64,000 bases of DNA from Intestinimonas massiliensis (ex Afouda et al. 2020) (GTDB lineage Bacteria > Bacillota > Clostridia > Oscillospirales > Oscillospiraceae), in NCBI RefSeq assembly GCF_001244995.1, contig NZ_LN869529.1:2002957-2066956 (forward strand), written 5' to 3'. Made by a program: the position numbers and the translations under genes. The notes below the pieces were generated by a model. The model searched no databases and was not told the DNA's origin. It worked only from the letters and a program-made list of their open reading frames with translations. This document shows positions 17,250-25,144 of this stretch, piece after piece. The stretch's first letter is position 1; every line of letters starts with the position of its first letter.

Positions 17250-18650
17250 ATGAAAAAAAATCGTCTTTCCTCATTTCTGCTCGCTCTGAGCCTGACCCTG
17301 GGCCTTCTCGCCCCCATGGGCGCCGCCCAGGCCGCTGAAAGCCGCAGCGCCATCCTGGACGGCATGGAGGTGGAGGCCACGGCGGCCATCCTGGTGGACA
17401 CCACCTACGGCTCTCTGGACGTGCTCTATGACCAGAATTCCCACGAGCGCCGCTATCCCGCCAGCATCACCAAGGTGATGACCGCCCTGCTGACGGTAGA
17501 GGCCGTGGACAACGGCCAGCTCTCCCTGGACGACTGGATCACCGTGGGCCCTGAGGTCAACCACGAGGTGGGCTCGGGCAGCTCCACCCAGAACATCAAG
17601 GAGGGGGAGGTCATGCGGCTGGAGGACGTACTCTACTGTGCCCTCACCGCCTCCGCCAACGAGGCGTGCAACGTGCTGGCCCAGGCGGTGGCGGGCAGCG
17701 TGGCCGACTTTGTGGACTTGATGAACCAGCGGGCGGCGGAGCTGGGCATGACCGGCACCCACTTCGCCAACACCCACGGCTACCACAATGAGGACCACTA
17801 CACCACGGCCTATGACATCGCCATTATGTGCGCCGAGGCCATGAAGCACCCCGCCTTCCGCACCATCGTGAGCTCGGTGGGCCACACGGTCCCCGCCACC
17901 AACCTCCACGAGGCCCGGGAGCTCCACGAGACCAACGCCCTGGTCTCCAACTTCCGTTACATCGGCTACCTGTACCAGTACGCCACCGGCATCAAGACCG
18001 GCTCCACGCCGGAGGCGGGGCTCTGCCTGGCCTCTTCGGCCAGCCGGGACGGCCGGGATCTGATTGCCGTGGTCCTGGGCTGCGTGCGGGAGCCCAACAC
18101 CACCGGCAGCCAGGGTATGACCCAGTTTTCCGAGAGCCGCCGCCTGCTGGAGTGGGGCTTCAAAAATTTCTCGCGGCAGACCGTGCTGGACTCCACCTCG
18201 CTGCGGGACGAGGTGGAGGTGACCCTGTCCAAGGAGGCCAACTACGTGGGCGTGGAGCCCCAGGGGGTCCTGGAGGCCACCCTCCCCACGGACCTGGACC
18301 CCGCCGCCTTTACCCGGGAGGTGGTGCTGGACAGCCAGTCGGTACCCGCCCCGGTGGAGAAGGGCCAGGTGCTGGGCCACGTCACCGTCTCCAACGGCGA
18401 CACGGTGTACGGCACGCTGGACCTGGTGGCCGTGTCCAATGTGGAGCGCTCCGAGCTCCTCTACCGCTTGGACCAGATCAAGCAGTTCTTCTCCCGCGCC
18501 GAGGTGAAGCTCGGCCTGCTGGTGCTCCTCGTGGTGGTGCTCTTCCTCCTGCTGCGCTGGCTGCTGTTCGGGCGCCGGCGCAGGAGCCGCTACGGCAGCG
18601 GCCGGGGCGGATACGGCGGTTCTCATTACCGGGGCCGCCGGCGCAGATAA
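17250..18650 (+). CDS. D-alanyl-D-alanine carboxypeptidase (PBP5/DacF-like)
   Basis: A 466-residue class A low-molecular-weight penicillin-binding protein that trims the terminal D-Ala from peptidoglycan stem peptides. Signal peptide about 1-28 (cleavage after AQA). Catalytic motifs: SITK with nucleophile Ser72 and Lys75, SAN at 135-137, KTG at 249-251. A beta domain follows (about 295-400), then a C-terminal transmembrane helix (about 423-441, LGLLVLLVVVLFLLLRWLLF) and an Arg/Gly/Tyr-rich tail (RRRRSRYGSGRGGYGG...), unlike the amphipathic anchor of E. coli PBP5. ATG 17250 gives a clean signal peptide; the preceding ribosome-binding site (GGGAG) is modest. A terminator follows. Confidence 0.93.
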   Translation: MKKNRLSSFLLALSLTLGLLAPMGAAQAAESRSAILDGMEVEATAAILVDTTYGSLDVLYDQNSHERRYPASITKVMTALLTVEAVDNGQLSLDDWITVGPEVNHEVGSGSSTQNIKEGEVMRLEDVLYCALTASANEACNVLAQAVAGSVADFVDLMNQRAAELGMTGTHFANTHGYHNEDHYTTAYDIAIMCAEAMKHPAFRTIVSSVGHTVPATNLHEARELHETNALVSNFRYIGYLYQYATGIKTGSTPEAGLCLASSASRDGRDLIAVVLGCVREPNTTGSQGMTQFSESRRLLEWGFKNFSRQTVLDSTSLRDEVEVTLSKEANYVGVEPQGVLEATLPTDLDPAAFTREVVLDSQSVPAPVEKGQVLGHVTVSNGDTVYGTLDLVAVSNVERSELLYRLDQIKQFFSRAEVKLGLLVLLVVVLFLLLRWLLFGRRRRSRYGSGRGGYGGSHYRGRRRR

Positions 18651-18656
18651 CGAACC

Positions 18657-18693
18657 AGGGCCGGGGATGCGGTGCATCCCCGGCCCTTTTTTC
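18657..18693 (+). terminator. Terminator of the carboxypeptidase gene
   Basis: GGGCCGGGGATG, CGGTG, CATCCCCGGCCC then TTTTTTC. Confidence 0.9.
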
Positions 18694-18702
18694 AAAAACC
18701 CC

Positions 18703-18733
18703 TTGACCTTGACGTAACGTCATGGTCTATGCT
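18703..18733 (+). promoter_or_regulatory. MerR-type promoter with 19-bp spacer
   Basis: TTGACC (18703), a 19-bp spacer containing the palindrome TGACGTAACGTCA (18710-18722), then TATGCT (18728-18733). Over-long spacers carrying a central dyad are the mark of promoters twisted into shape by MerR proteins. It lies 22 bp before the MerR/TipA gene, so it predicts autoregulation. Confidence 0.8.
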
Positions 18734-18755
18734 CGTTGTGTCAGGAGGAGATCAG

Positions 18756-19508
18756 ATGGAATACACCATCAAGCAGCTTTCGGATCTGGCGGGCATCACC
18801 CCCCGCACCCTGCGCTGGTACGACTCCCAGGGCCTGCTGAAGCCGGGCCGGGTCACGGAGGCGGGATACCGGCTTTACGGCCCGGCGGAGGTTGACCGGC
18901 TCCAGCAGATCCTGTTTTATCGGGCGCTGGACCTCCCCCTTGCCGAGATCCGCACCCTGCTGGGGCGGCCGGACTTCGACCGTCAGGCGGCGCTGCAGAG
19001 CCACCTGTCGGCCCTGGAAGCGCGGCGTGCCCAGTTGGATGCCCTCATCCTGACGGTCAAACAGACACTGAAAGGAGCAGATACCATGTCCGATGCGGAG
19101 AAATTTGAATGTTTTAAACGAAATGTAATCAAGGAAAACGAGGACCTCCACGGTGCGGAGGTCCGGGCCAAGTACGGCGACGCGGCCATGGAGCAGGCCA
19201 ACGCCCGGGTGGCCGGCCTCACCCGCGAGCAGTATTGGGCCATGACCGCCCTGGAGGAGGAAATCCGGGCCAAACTGGAGGCGGCGGTCCGGGCCGGGGC
19301 CGACCCCGCCGGGGAGGCAGGGCTGGACGTGGCCATGTGCCATAAGACCTGGCTGTCCTATGGCTGGGACGGGAGTCAGTACAGCCCCGAGGCCCACCGG
19401 GGCCTGGCCGCTCTGTATACCGAGGACGACCGCTTTACCACCTACTACGACCGCACCGTCCCCGGCTGCGCAGCCTTCCTCCGGGCCTCCATCGAGCGGC
19501 ACATCTAA
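18756..19508 (+). CDS. MerR family regulator with TipAS effector domain
   Basis: A 250-residue regulator: winged-helix MerR domain at about 1-70 (YTIKQLSDLAGITPRTLRWYDSQGLLKPGRVTEAGYRLY), a linking coiled coil (about 75-110) and a C-terminal TipAS/albicidin-binding type domain (about 125-248) with WLSYGWDGSQYSPEAHRGLAALYTEDDRFTTYYD. TipA-class proteins bind thiopeptides or other drugs and activate their own promoter, and a fitting 19-bp spacer promoter precedes this gene. ATG 18756 lies just after AGGAGGAGATCAG. An internal ATG at 19085, before the TipAS part, could give a short drug-binding form as in Streptomyces tipA; it has AAGGAG ten bases upstream, so this is credible. Confidence 0.9.
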   Translation: MEYTIKQLSDLAGITPRTLRWYDSQGLLKPGRVTEAGYRLYGPAEVDRLQQILFYRALDLPLAEIRTLLGRPDFDRQAALQSHLSALEARRAQLDALILTVKQTLKGADTMSDAEKFECFKRNVIKENEDLHGAEVRAKYGDAAMEQANARVAGLTREQYWAMTALEEEIRAKLEAAVRAGADPAGEAGLDVAMCHKTWLSYGWDGSQYSPEAHRGLAALYTEDDRFTTYYDRTVPGCAAFLRASIERHI

Positions 19509-19569
19509 AGCGGCGCCCGGCAGTTTGCCGGCGGCGGTAATCGGCGGCATTGCAGGGGCAATCTCTTCG

Positions 19570-19607
19570 CAAAAGGGCGCGGGACCGTTGTGGTCCCGCG
19601 CCCTTTC
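19570..19607. terminator. Bidirectional terminator between the MerR gene and the multidomain nucleotidase
   Basis: AAAGGGCGCGGGACC, loop GTTGT, GGTCCCGCGCCCTTT. The genes converge on it. Confidence 0.9.
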
Positions 19608-19622
19608 GGCTGCGCATCGAAA

Positions 19623-22600
19623 TCAGGCGGCCTTCTCCGCCGTCACGGGGGTGGTCAGGGCGCTCTGGAGCGCCGCCACCTGCTCGGCGGTGAGACCGAC
19701 GGTACCGATGAGATAGGCCTCAGCGGCGGCCTTCAGGTCGGCCTTCTCCAGGTCGGCCTGGGTCTCGGTGCCGGTGATGGTGCACAGGGTCTTGATAATA
19801 TTGCTGTTGGCAATGCTGAACCAGCGGTCAGAGTGGTACTCCACGTGGTAGTAGTTCTCGTAGGAGCGCATGTAGTCCTCCACGATCTCGCCCACGCTGG
19901 CGCCGCACACGGCCTCCAGCAGCGCGGCGGTGAAGCCGGCGCGGTCCTTGCCCTCGTTGCAGTGGATGACATAGGGGCCCTCGTTGGCGATGAGGAACTC
20001 CAGGCCGGTCTTCAGCTTGGCGTTGAAGTCCTCGGCGGCGAAGTCCACGCCCATGTCCAGCGCCACCACGTTCAGCGTGGCGTAGTAGGAGTCGGCATAG
20101 CCCTCATAGGCCGCCAGTTCCTCCTGGCTGTCGGCCAGGTTGATGGCGGTCTTGACGCCCGCCTTCTCCACCAGGGCGTCGGCGTGAGTATTGCGGCCCA
20201 GCTCGGGGTTCACGGGGCTGGAGGAGCGGAACAGCACGCCCTCGGCGATGTCGCCCATGACCACGGGGCGGAAGTTGGCGAACACCTCGTCGGAGGCGTA
20301 GTCGGCCCGGTCATTGGTGCGCAGAGAGTCGATGTTGCGGATCTCGTACTCCTCCAGATAGCCCTCCTTCTCCCCCATGGCGAAGACGATGGGGGTGTCG
20401 GCGGTGACGTTGTATGTGGAGGCGAAGTTGCCCATGTTGATGGCGATGGCCACGGTGCCGGTGGAGGCGTCGGGCAGGACGATGACGCTGCCGTTGTCCA
20501 CGTTGGCATAGGCGGTGCCGTAGGGGGCCTCGATGGTCTGATCGCCCACGGTGATCTTCAGAATGTCGCCCACGGCGTACCCGGCCCCGTCAAAGAGATC
20601 TACGGGCAGGGTGGTGGTGACGTTGCCGTACTTGCTGACGGAGGCGGCATAGGCGGGCTCCAGCGCGCCGTTGAAGGTCTCCTCCAGGAAGCCGATGCCC
20701 ACGTTGATGGTCTGGGTGATGGCGGTAAAGTCGCCGGTGAAGATATTATAGGTGTGGTCGGCGCCGTCTACCAGCCAGCTCCGGCCGTTCTGGGCGGCCT
20801 GAGCGATGGCCACGGCGTTGTCAGGGGTGACCGTGGTATCCTGATCGCCGTTGATGGCCAGCACGGGGGCCTGGATCTTGGCGATTTCCTTCCGTACGTC
20901 GGTGTTCTTCACGTCCTCAAACCAGCGGACGCCCACGGGCAGGGGCTCGCGCCAGTCGAACGTCAGGGTGTAGGAGCCGTCCTTCTTGGCGGTGGCGTAG
21001 GCGGCGTCAAAATCAGAGAACAGGATACCCAGCTCCAGCGCGCCGGACCAGGTGATGACGGCCTGGAAGGTCTCGGGGTAAGCAGCGGCAGCCAGCAGGG
21101 CGTTGGTGCCGCCCTGGCTCCAGCCCATGACGGCCAGTTTGCCGCCGTCGATGGACTCCAGACCGGCCATGTAATCGGCAGCGGCCTTGGCGTCGAGGTT
21201 GGCGGAGGTGTAGCTGTAGTCGGCATAGCTGGCGGTGGACTCGCCGTTGCCCATAAAGTCGAACCGGATGGTGGCAATGCCGGACAGAGCCATGGCGGGG
21301 GCGGCCAGATCGTAGCCGCCGCCGGCCTCATGCTTGTCGGAGCCGGTGCCGTGGAGCATCACCACGGCGGGGTATTTGCCCTCGCCCTCGGGGAGGGTGA
21401 CGATGGCGGGAATGGTGTGGGCGGGCACGCCGTCGGTCTCAGGGACCTCAATGGCCACGGTCTCCACGGTATAGCCGGGGGACAGCTTGGAGTAATTCAT
21501 CAGGATGGTGGCCAGCTCGGCGCGGACGGCGGTGCCGTTGGGGTCCAGCAGGTTGCCGGGCTTGCCGCCGATGATGCCGGAGCCCACAGCCACACGCATG
21601 CCGTCCTTGGCCCACTCGGCCACGTCAGCCACGTCGGCGTAGGTGCTGAGGTCGCCGGCGGCGGTGACCATGTTATTGAGCGCAGCGTACCGGGCGAAGA
21701 TGGTGGCGATCTCGGCGCGGGTGACGTTGCGGTCGCCGGCGTAGGCGCCGGTGCCGTCGCCGGTGGTCAACCCCACGTCCTCCGCCCAGGCGGCGGAGTC
21801 GGCGTACCACTTGCCGGCCACGTCGGAGAAGCTGGCGGCCTCCGCCACGGCGGGCTTACCGGCCATGTTGTAGAGCGTCTGGTACACAGTGGCCCGGGTC
21901 ACGGTGCCGTTGGGGGCGAAGACCTTCACACGGGCATCGGTGGAGCCCATGACGCCGTGTTCGATGACGTAGTTCACCGCGGCGGCGTACCAGGCGCTCT
22001 GATCCACATCCGCCCAGTCGGCGGGAGCCTCGGGCTCCTCAGCCGGGGCGCCCACCACCGTGATGCGGCCCTGGCCCTTGGGGTCGGAGTAGTCGGCGCT
22101 CACCACGCCGCCCAGCTCGTCCACAATGTAGTTGATCAGCACCTGGTTGTCGATCATCACGCAGTCCTTCAGCAGGGCATCGTCCTTGAACATAACGAAG
22201 CCGTCGCCGCCGGACTTCAGCATATAGTTGTGGGAGGCCAGCGTGTAGGTCTTGGCGGGGTCAATGGCCTCGCCGTTCACCTTCACGTCCTTTACCCGGC
22301 GCTCGCCGTCCACCTTCACGAACTCCTTCTCGTCGTTGAGCACCACCGGGGAGGGAATCGAGGTGTCGATGGTATAGGTCAGGCCGGAGACCTGCAGGAA
22401 CCCGCCGTTCTCCTCCGGCGTCACACGCGCGCCCATCTCCAGCGCGTCCAGAATGTCCTGGCCCGTGGTCTCCACCACGCAGGCCTCGTTGCCGAAGGGA
22501 TGCACGTTGATGATCTGCTCATAGGTGATCTCCCCCGCGGGGATGTCGGCCGGCTCGCCCTCGCCGCCGGAGAGGACCACGTCGCCCTCCCGCATCACCC

Positions 22601-23726
22601 GGTAGGCGTCCGCGCACAGGTCGCCCAGATTGGTCTCGGCGCTGCGCACCGCGCGCTTCCCAGTGGCCGGGTCCTTGGTGGTCAGGTCCACATCGGTCTT
22701 GGCCACGACCTTCTTCAGCACCCCGGCAAACTCGTCGTTGATGCCCTTCACGAAGGCCCCAGTGGCCTCGTCCTCAGCGGCGCAGTCCTTGGCCGCCACC
22801 AGCTCGCTGGTGATCTCGCCCGTCTTGGTGTCGATGACCACCTTGCCCAGGTTGGCCAGCTTGGTGCCCGTCTGGGCCACCAGCACGTCCTCCCCGGCCT
22901 GGTTCTTCTCGGTCTTGGCAAAGGTGCTGTGGGAGTGCCCGTCGATCAGCACGTCGATGCCGGTGGTGTTGGCAATCACCTCGGTGGAGGTCCAGGGGGA
23001 GCTCTGCTCGTCCACGCCCAGGTGCCCCAGCGCCACCACGTAGTCGGCGCCCTCTGCCTTGGCCGCGTCTACCGCCTTCTGCACCACGTCATACAGGTCC
23101 TTGCCCTCGTTGCCCTGGCTGAAGCTGTAGATATAGTTCCCCGCGGCGTCCTGGAAATAGGTCGGGGTGGACTTGGTGAAGGACTCCGGCGTATCGATGC
23201 CCACGTAGCCGACCTTCACGTCGCCGTAGGTCAGCACCTGATAGCCGTCCAGCACCGCCTTCCCCTCCAGGTCGGTGAAGTTGGCGCACAGATAGGCATA
23301 CTCCGCCTTCTCCCGCGCCAAGGTCAGGAAGTTGTCCATGCCGTAGTCAAACTCGTGGTTGCCCGGAATGGCCAAATCGTAGCCCACCTGGTTCATAATC
23401 TCCACGATGTACGCGCCCTTGGACAGCGTCCCGATGGGGCCGCCCTGGATGGCGTCGCCGGCATCCACCAGCGTCACGTTCTCCGCGCCGTAGGCCGCCT
23501 CCATGGCGGTCTTGTACGCGGCCACGCCCGCATAGCCGATGTTGGTCACCTCCCCTGCGTCGTTCTTGGCCTGATCAATGCCGCAGTGTACGTCGTTGGT
23601 GTGCAGGATTACGATCTTGCCGCTCTCCGTGCCTGCGGCGTCGCCCTCTGCCGCCACGGCCGGTACGGTCAGGCTGAACGCCATGGCCACAGCCAGCAGC
23701 AGCGACAGCAGCTTCTTCTGCTTCAT
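19623..23726 (-). CDS. Four-module surface protein: 5'-nucleotidase, SLH, alpha/beta hydrolase, tyrosine phosphatase
   Basis: A 1367-residue secreted protein. Signal peptide about 1-26. Residues 36-555: metallophosphatase/5'-nucleotidase, with metal motifs HTNDVHCGID, DAGDAIQGG, PGNHEFDYG, LGHLG and DGHSHS, then the nucleotidase C domain (ETNLGDLCADAYR, PAGEITY). Residues about 570-750: SLH repeats (ADVDQSAWYAAAVNYVIEHGV...; FSDVAGKWYADSAAWAEDVGL...; YADVADVAEWAKDG...). Residues about 755-1020: alpha/beta hydrolase with oxyanion VMLHGTGS, nucleophile Ser870 in GWSQGG, Asp in NGDQDTTV and His in DGADHTY. Residues about 1140-1340: protein tyrosine phosphatase with active-site Cys1256 and Arg1262 in HCNEGKDR. 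The nucleotidase GGGIR region is replaced by MREGDVVLSGGEGEP, which may harm nucleotide binding. SLH lies in the middle, so enzymes would project on both sides of the wall anchor. RBS AAAGGTGG. Confidence 0.92.
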   Translation of the reverse strand: MKQKKLLSLLLAVAMAFSLTVPAVAAEGDAAGTESGKIVILHTNDVHCGIDQAKNDAGEVTNIGYAGVAAYKTAMEAAYGAENVTLVDAGDAIQGGPIGTLSKGAYIVEIMNQVGYDLAIPGNHEFDYGMDNFLTLAREKAEYAYLCANFTDLEGKAVLDGYQVLTYGDVKVGYVGIDTPESFTKSTPTYFQDAAGNYIYSFSQGNEGKDLYDVVQKAVDAAKAEGADYVVALGHLGVDEQSSPWTSTEVIANTTGIDVLIDGHSHSTFAKTEKNQAGEDVLVAQTGTKLANLGKVVIDTKTGEITSELVAAKDCAAEDEATGAFVKGINDEFAGVLKKVVAKTDVDLTTKDPATGKRAVRSAETNLGDLCADAYRVMREGDVVLSGGEGEPADIPAGEITYEQIINVHPFGNEACVVETTGQDILDALEMGARVTPEENGGFLQVSGLTYTIDTSIPSPVVLNDEKEFVKVDGERRVKDVKVNGEAIDPAKTYTLASHNYMLKSGGDGFVMFKDDALLKDCVMIDNQVLINYIVDELGGVVSADYSDPKGQGRITVVGAPAEEPEAPADWADVDQSAWYAAAVNYVIEHGVMGSTDARVKVFAPNGTVTRATVYQTLYNMAGKPAVAEAASFSDVAGKWYADSAAWAEDVGLTTGDGTGAYAGDRNVTRAEIATIFARYAALNNMVTAAGDLSTYADVADVAEWAKDGMRVAVGSGIIGGKPGNLLDPNGTAVRAELATILMNYSKLSPGYTVETVAIEVPETDGVPAHTIPAIVTLPEGEGKYPAVVMLHGTGSDKHEAGGGYDLAAPAMALSGIATIRFDFMGNGESTASYADYSYTSANLDAKAAADYMAGLESIDGGKLAVMGWSQGGTNALLAAAAYPETFQAVITWSGALELGILFSDFDAAYATAKKDGSYTLTFDWREPLPVGVRWFEDVKNTDVRKEIAKIQAPVLAINGDQDTTVTPDNAVAIAQAAQNGRSWLVDGADHTYNIFTGDFTAITQTINVGIGFLEETFNGALEPAYAASVSKYGNVTTTLPVDLFDGAGYAVGDILKITVGDQTIEAPYGTAYANVDNGSVIVLPDASTGTVAIAINMGNFASTYNVTADTPIVFAMGEKEGYLEEYEIRNIDSLRTNDRADYASDEVFANFRPVVMGDIAEGVLFRSSSPVNPELGRNTHADALVEKAGVKTAINLADSQEELAAYEGYADSYYATLNVVALDMGVDFAAEDFNAKLKTGLEFLIANEGPYVIHCNEGKDRAGFTAALLEAVCGASVGEIVEDYMRSYENYYHVEYHSDRWFSIANSNIIKTLCTITGTETQADLEKADLKAAAEAYLIGTVGLTAEQVAALQSALTTPVTAEKAA
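22550..22597. repeat. 48-bp repeat, copy in the multidomain nucleotidase gene
   Basis: Matches 14039-14086 at 47 of 48 bases. It replaces, at equal length and in frame, the stretch where 5'-nucleotidases carry N-G-G-G-I-R; residues 378-392 read MREGDVVLSGGEGEP. Confidence 0.9.
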
Positions 23727-23786
23727 TTTTCGTTTCCACCTTTCGTTCCATTTCTCGGAAGTTCCAAGCCGTCCTTGGATATCCTA

Positions 23787-23815
23787 ATAGTAACAAATCG
23801 GTGACAGGATTACAA
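23787..23815 (-). promoter_or_regulatory. Promoter of the multidomain nucleotidase gene
   Basis: On the minus strand: TTGTAA (23815-23810), 17-bp spacer, TACTAT (23792-23787), 60 bp before the start codon. Confidence 0.6.
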
Positions 23816-23928
23816 GGGCCGCCATAGAAATCTTGCCCGTTTTCCGCCGGGATAAGGAGGACAAGCCCGTCGGTTTTTTCGCGCGCGCTCCCTCCGGATT
23901 CCTCACCAGAGAGATTTTTGAAAATTTG

Positions 23929-23956
23929 AGCGCCCGGCGGTTCACCGGGCGCCGCT
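23929..23956 (-). terminator. Hairpin after the TSCPD gene
   Basis: GCGCCCGG, CGGTTCA, CCGGGCGC plus flanking pairs. The T-rich stretch after it on the minus strand is interrupted, so termination may be partial. Confidence 0.55.
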
Positions 23957-23965
23957 TTCTCCTTT

Positions 23966-24214
23966 TTACTGGGCCTTGGCCTGCTTTAAGGCTTGGGCGA
24001 GCTGGTCGGGGCAGGAGGTGGGCTTCCTGCCACAGCGGATACCCTCCAGCCGGGCAATCACGTCGTCTACCTTCATTCCCTCCACCAGCCTGGAGATTCC
24101 CTGGAGGTTTCCGGAGCAGCCGTTCTGGATGCGGACGGACCGCACCACGCCGTCCTCCACTTCCACGGTCATATGGGTGGAGCAGGTGCCCCGGGTCTTG
24201 TACTGAATGGTCAT
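23966..24214 (-). CDS. TSCPD domain protein
   Basis: An 82-residue protein consisting only of a TSCPD domain: YKTRGTCSTHMTVEVEDGVV...NGCSGNLQGISRLVEGM...CGRKPTSCPDQLAQAL, with cysteines at about 10, 35, 61 and 68. The same fold is found at the C-terminus of some vitamin B12-dependent ribonucleotide reductases, and free-standing copies are common in clostridia with unproven function. The Cys pattern suggests metal or thiol chemistry. ATG 24214 follows GGGAGGG; the longer reading from 24241 is not needed. Monocistronic. Confidence 0.88.
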   Translation of the reverse strand: MTIQYKTRGTCSTHMTVEVEDGVVRSVRIQNGCSGNLQGISRLVEGMKVDDVIARLEGIRCGRKPTSCPDQLAQALKQAKAQ

Positions 24215-24251
24215 GTGAGTTCCCTCCCTGGTCCTTTTCATCCGGTCTGTT

Positions 24252-24451
24252 CTATACTAATGCGTACTGAACAAAGCCGAGGGTCTTGCATCCCAAGGCT
24301 TTCAAGGCCAATTGGCTTTGTTCAGGTGCCATACGGCGCTCCAATGGAAATACGCATTGTAACAGTGTCTAAATTTCATCTTGATGAAATTATGCGGCAG
24401 TGGCCGCACGAATCAACCGCTTGGCGGTTTATTCCGTGGACATTATACTAG
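24252..24451. ncRNA. Nested and tandem hairpin region, possible structured RNA or small element
   Basis: This gene-free stretch carries AATGCGTA (24259) paired with TACGCATT (24351); inside it TGAACAAAGCC (24268) pairs with GGCTTTGTTCA (24314); then AATTTCATC-TT-GATGAAATT (24372-24391); then a long imperfect stem, CCGCACGAATCAACCGC with GCGGTTTATTCCGTGG (24404-24439). The outer ends CTATACTAATG and CATTATACTAG are also near-complementary. No ORF and no T-tract terminator. It could be a structured RNA or a short inverted-repeat element; I do not recognise a known class. Confidence 0.4.
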
Positions 24452-24545
24452 CACAAAACCGGGCATTTTGTCTATGGGGTGCGGTTGGGGCCGCGTGAGT
24501 GGAGCGATACCCTCTGATGCGAGTCAAATGGTTTGAAAATGGGGC

Positions 24546-24573
24546 TTGTAGTATCCGATTCCCCTGCTATACT
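24546..24573 (+). promoter_or_regulatory. Candidate promoter of trmO
   Basis: TTGTAG (24546), 16-bp spacer, TATACT (24568-24573), 45 bp before the start codon. Confidence 0.45.
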
Positions 24574-24618
24574 GGAGATACGGTACCGTAAAAATCCAAT
24601 CAGAGAGGAACGATTTTT

Positions 24619-25107
24619 ATGGAAAACAGCTTGCTTGTGCGCCCAATCGGCACGGTCCGCGCCTCCGGGGACGGCTTCCGCATCGAGGTGTCCCCCTCCT
24701 TTCGCCCTGCCCTGATGGGACTGGATGCCTTCGGCTGGGTCCAGATCCTGTGGTGGTTCTCAGGCTGTGATGACCCTGCCTCCCGGGCCACACTGCAGAT
24801 ATCCAGGCCCTATATCCGGGGCCCGGAACGATTGGGCGTCTTTTCTACCCGCTCCCCCCAGCGCCCCAATCCGCTGGCTGTCTCCTGCGCTCAGGTGCTC
24901 TGCGTAGATTCGGCGTGCGGCGCGGTGGACCTGGCCTATCTGGATGCGGCGGACGGCACTCCCGTGCTGGACCTCAAGCCCTACACCCCCAGTCTGGACC
25001 GGGTAGAGCGCCCCGGCGGGCCAGACTGGTGCGCCCACTGGCCGGGCTCGGTAGAGGCCAGCGGCGCTTTCGACTGGTCTTCAGAGTTTGCCTTCGAGAG
25101 CCAATAA
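24619..25107 (+). CDS. trmO: tRNA N6-threonylcarbamoyladenosine methyltransferase, TrmO (TsaA/YaeB) family
   Basis: A 162-residue protein of the single-domain TrmO family, which methylates t6A37 of tRNA-Thr with S-adenosylmethionine. Clear marks are RPIGTVRA at the start, GLDAFGWVQILWWFSG, the signature GVFSTRSPQRPNPLAVSC (residues 74-91) and the LDLKPYTPSLDRV motif. Bacterial TrmO often has a C-terminal extension to about 235 residues; this is the short form, as in archaea and many clostridia, and some short forms have unproven substrates. ATG follows AGAGAGGAACGATTTTT. Confidence 0.85.
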   Translation: MENSLLVRPIGTVRASGDGFRIEVSPSFRPALMGLDAFGWVQILWWFSGCDDPASRATLQISRPYIRGPERLGVFSTRSPQRPNPLAVSCAQVLCVDSACGAVDLAYLDAADGTPVLDLKPYTPSLDRVERPGGPDWCAHWPGSVEASGAFDWSSEFAFESQ

Positions 25108-25108
25108 T

Positions 25109-25143
25109 AAGACCGCCCCGGGACCTTGGTCCCGGGGCGGTCT
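25109..25143. terminator. Bidirectional terminator between trmO and the LysR gene
   Basis: GACCGCCCCGGGACC-TTG-GTCCCGGGGCGGTC, shared by the convergent genes. Confidence 0.85.
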
Positions 25144-25144
25144 G

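Noticed and set aside
14039-22597. Explaining the 48-bp shared patch as a contig join error
   Set aside because: On both sides of both copies the protein remains true to its own family, so swapped flanks are not supported.
19590-23804. 1404-codon open frame antisense to the multidomain nucleotidase
   Set aside because: Stop-free only because of high GC codon bias on the other strand; product is Gly/Val/His-rich with no domains.
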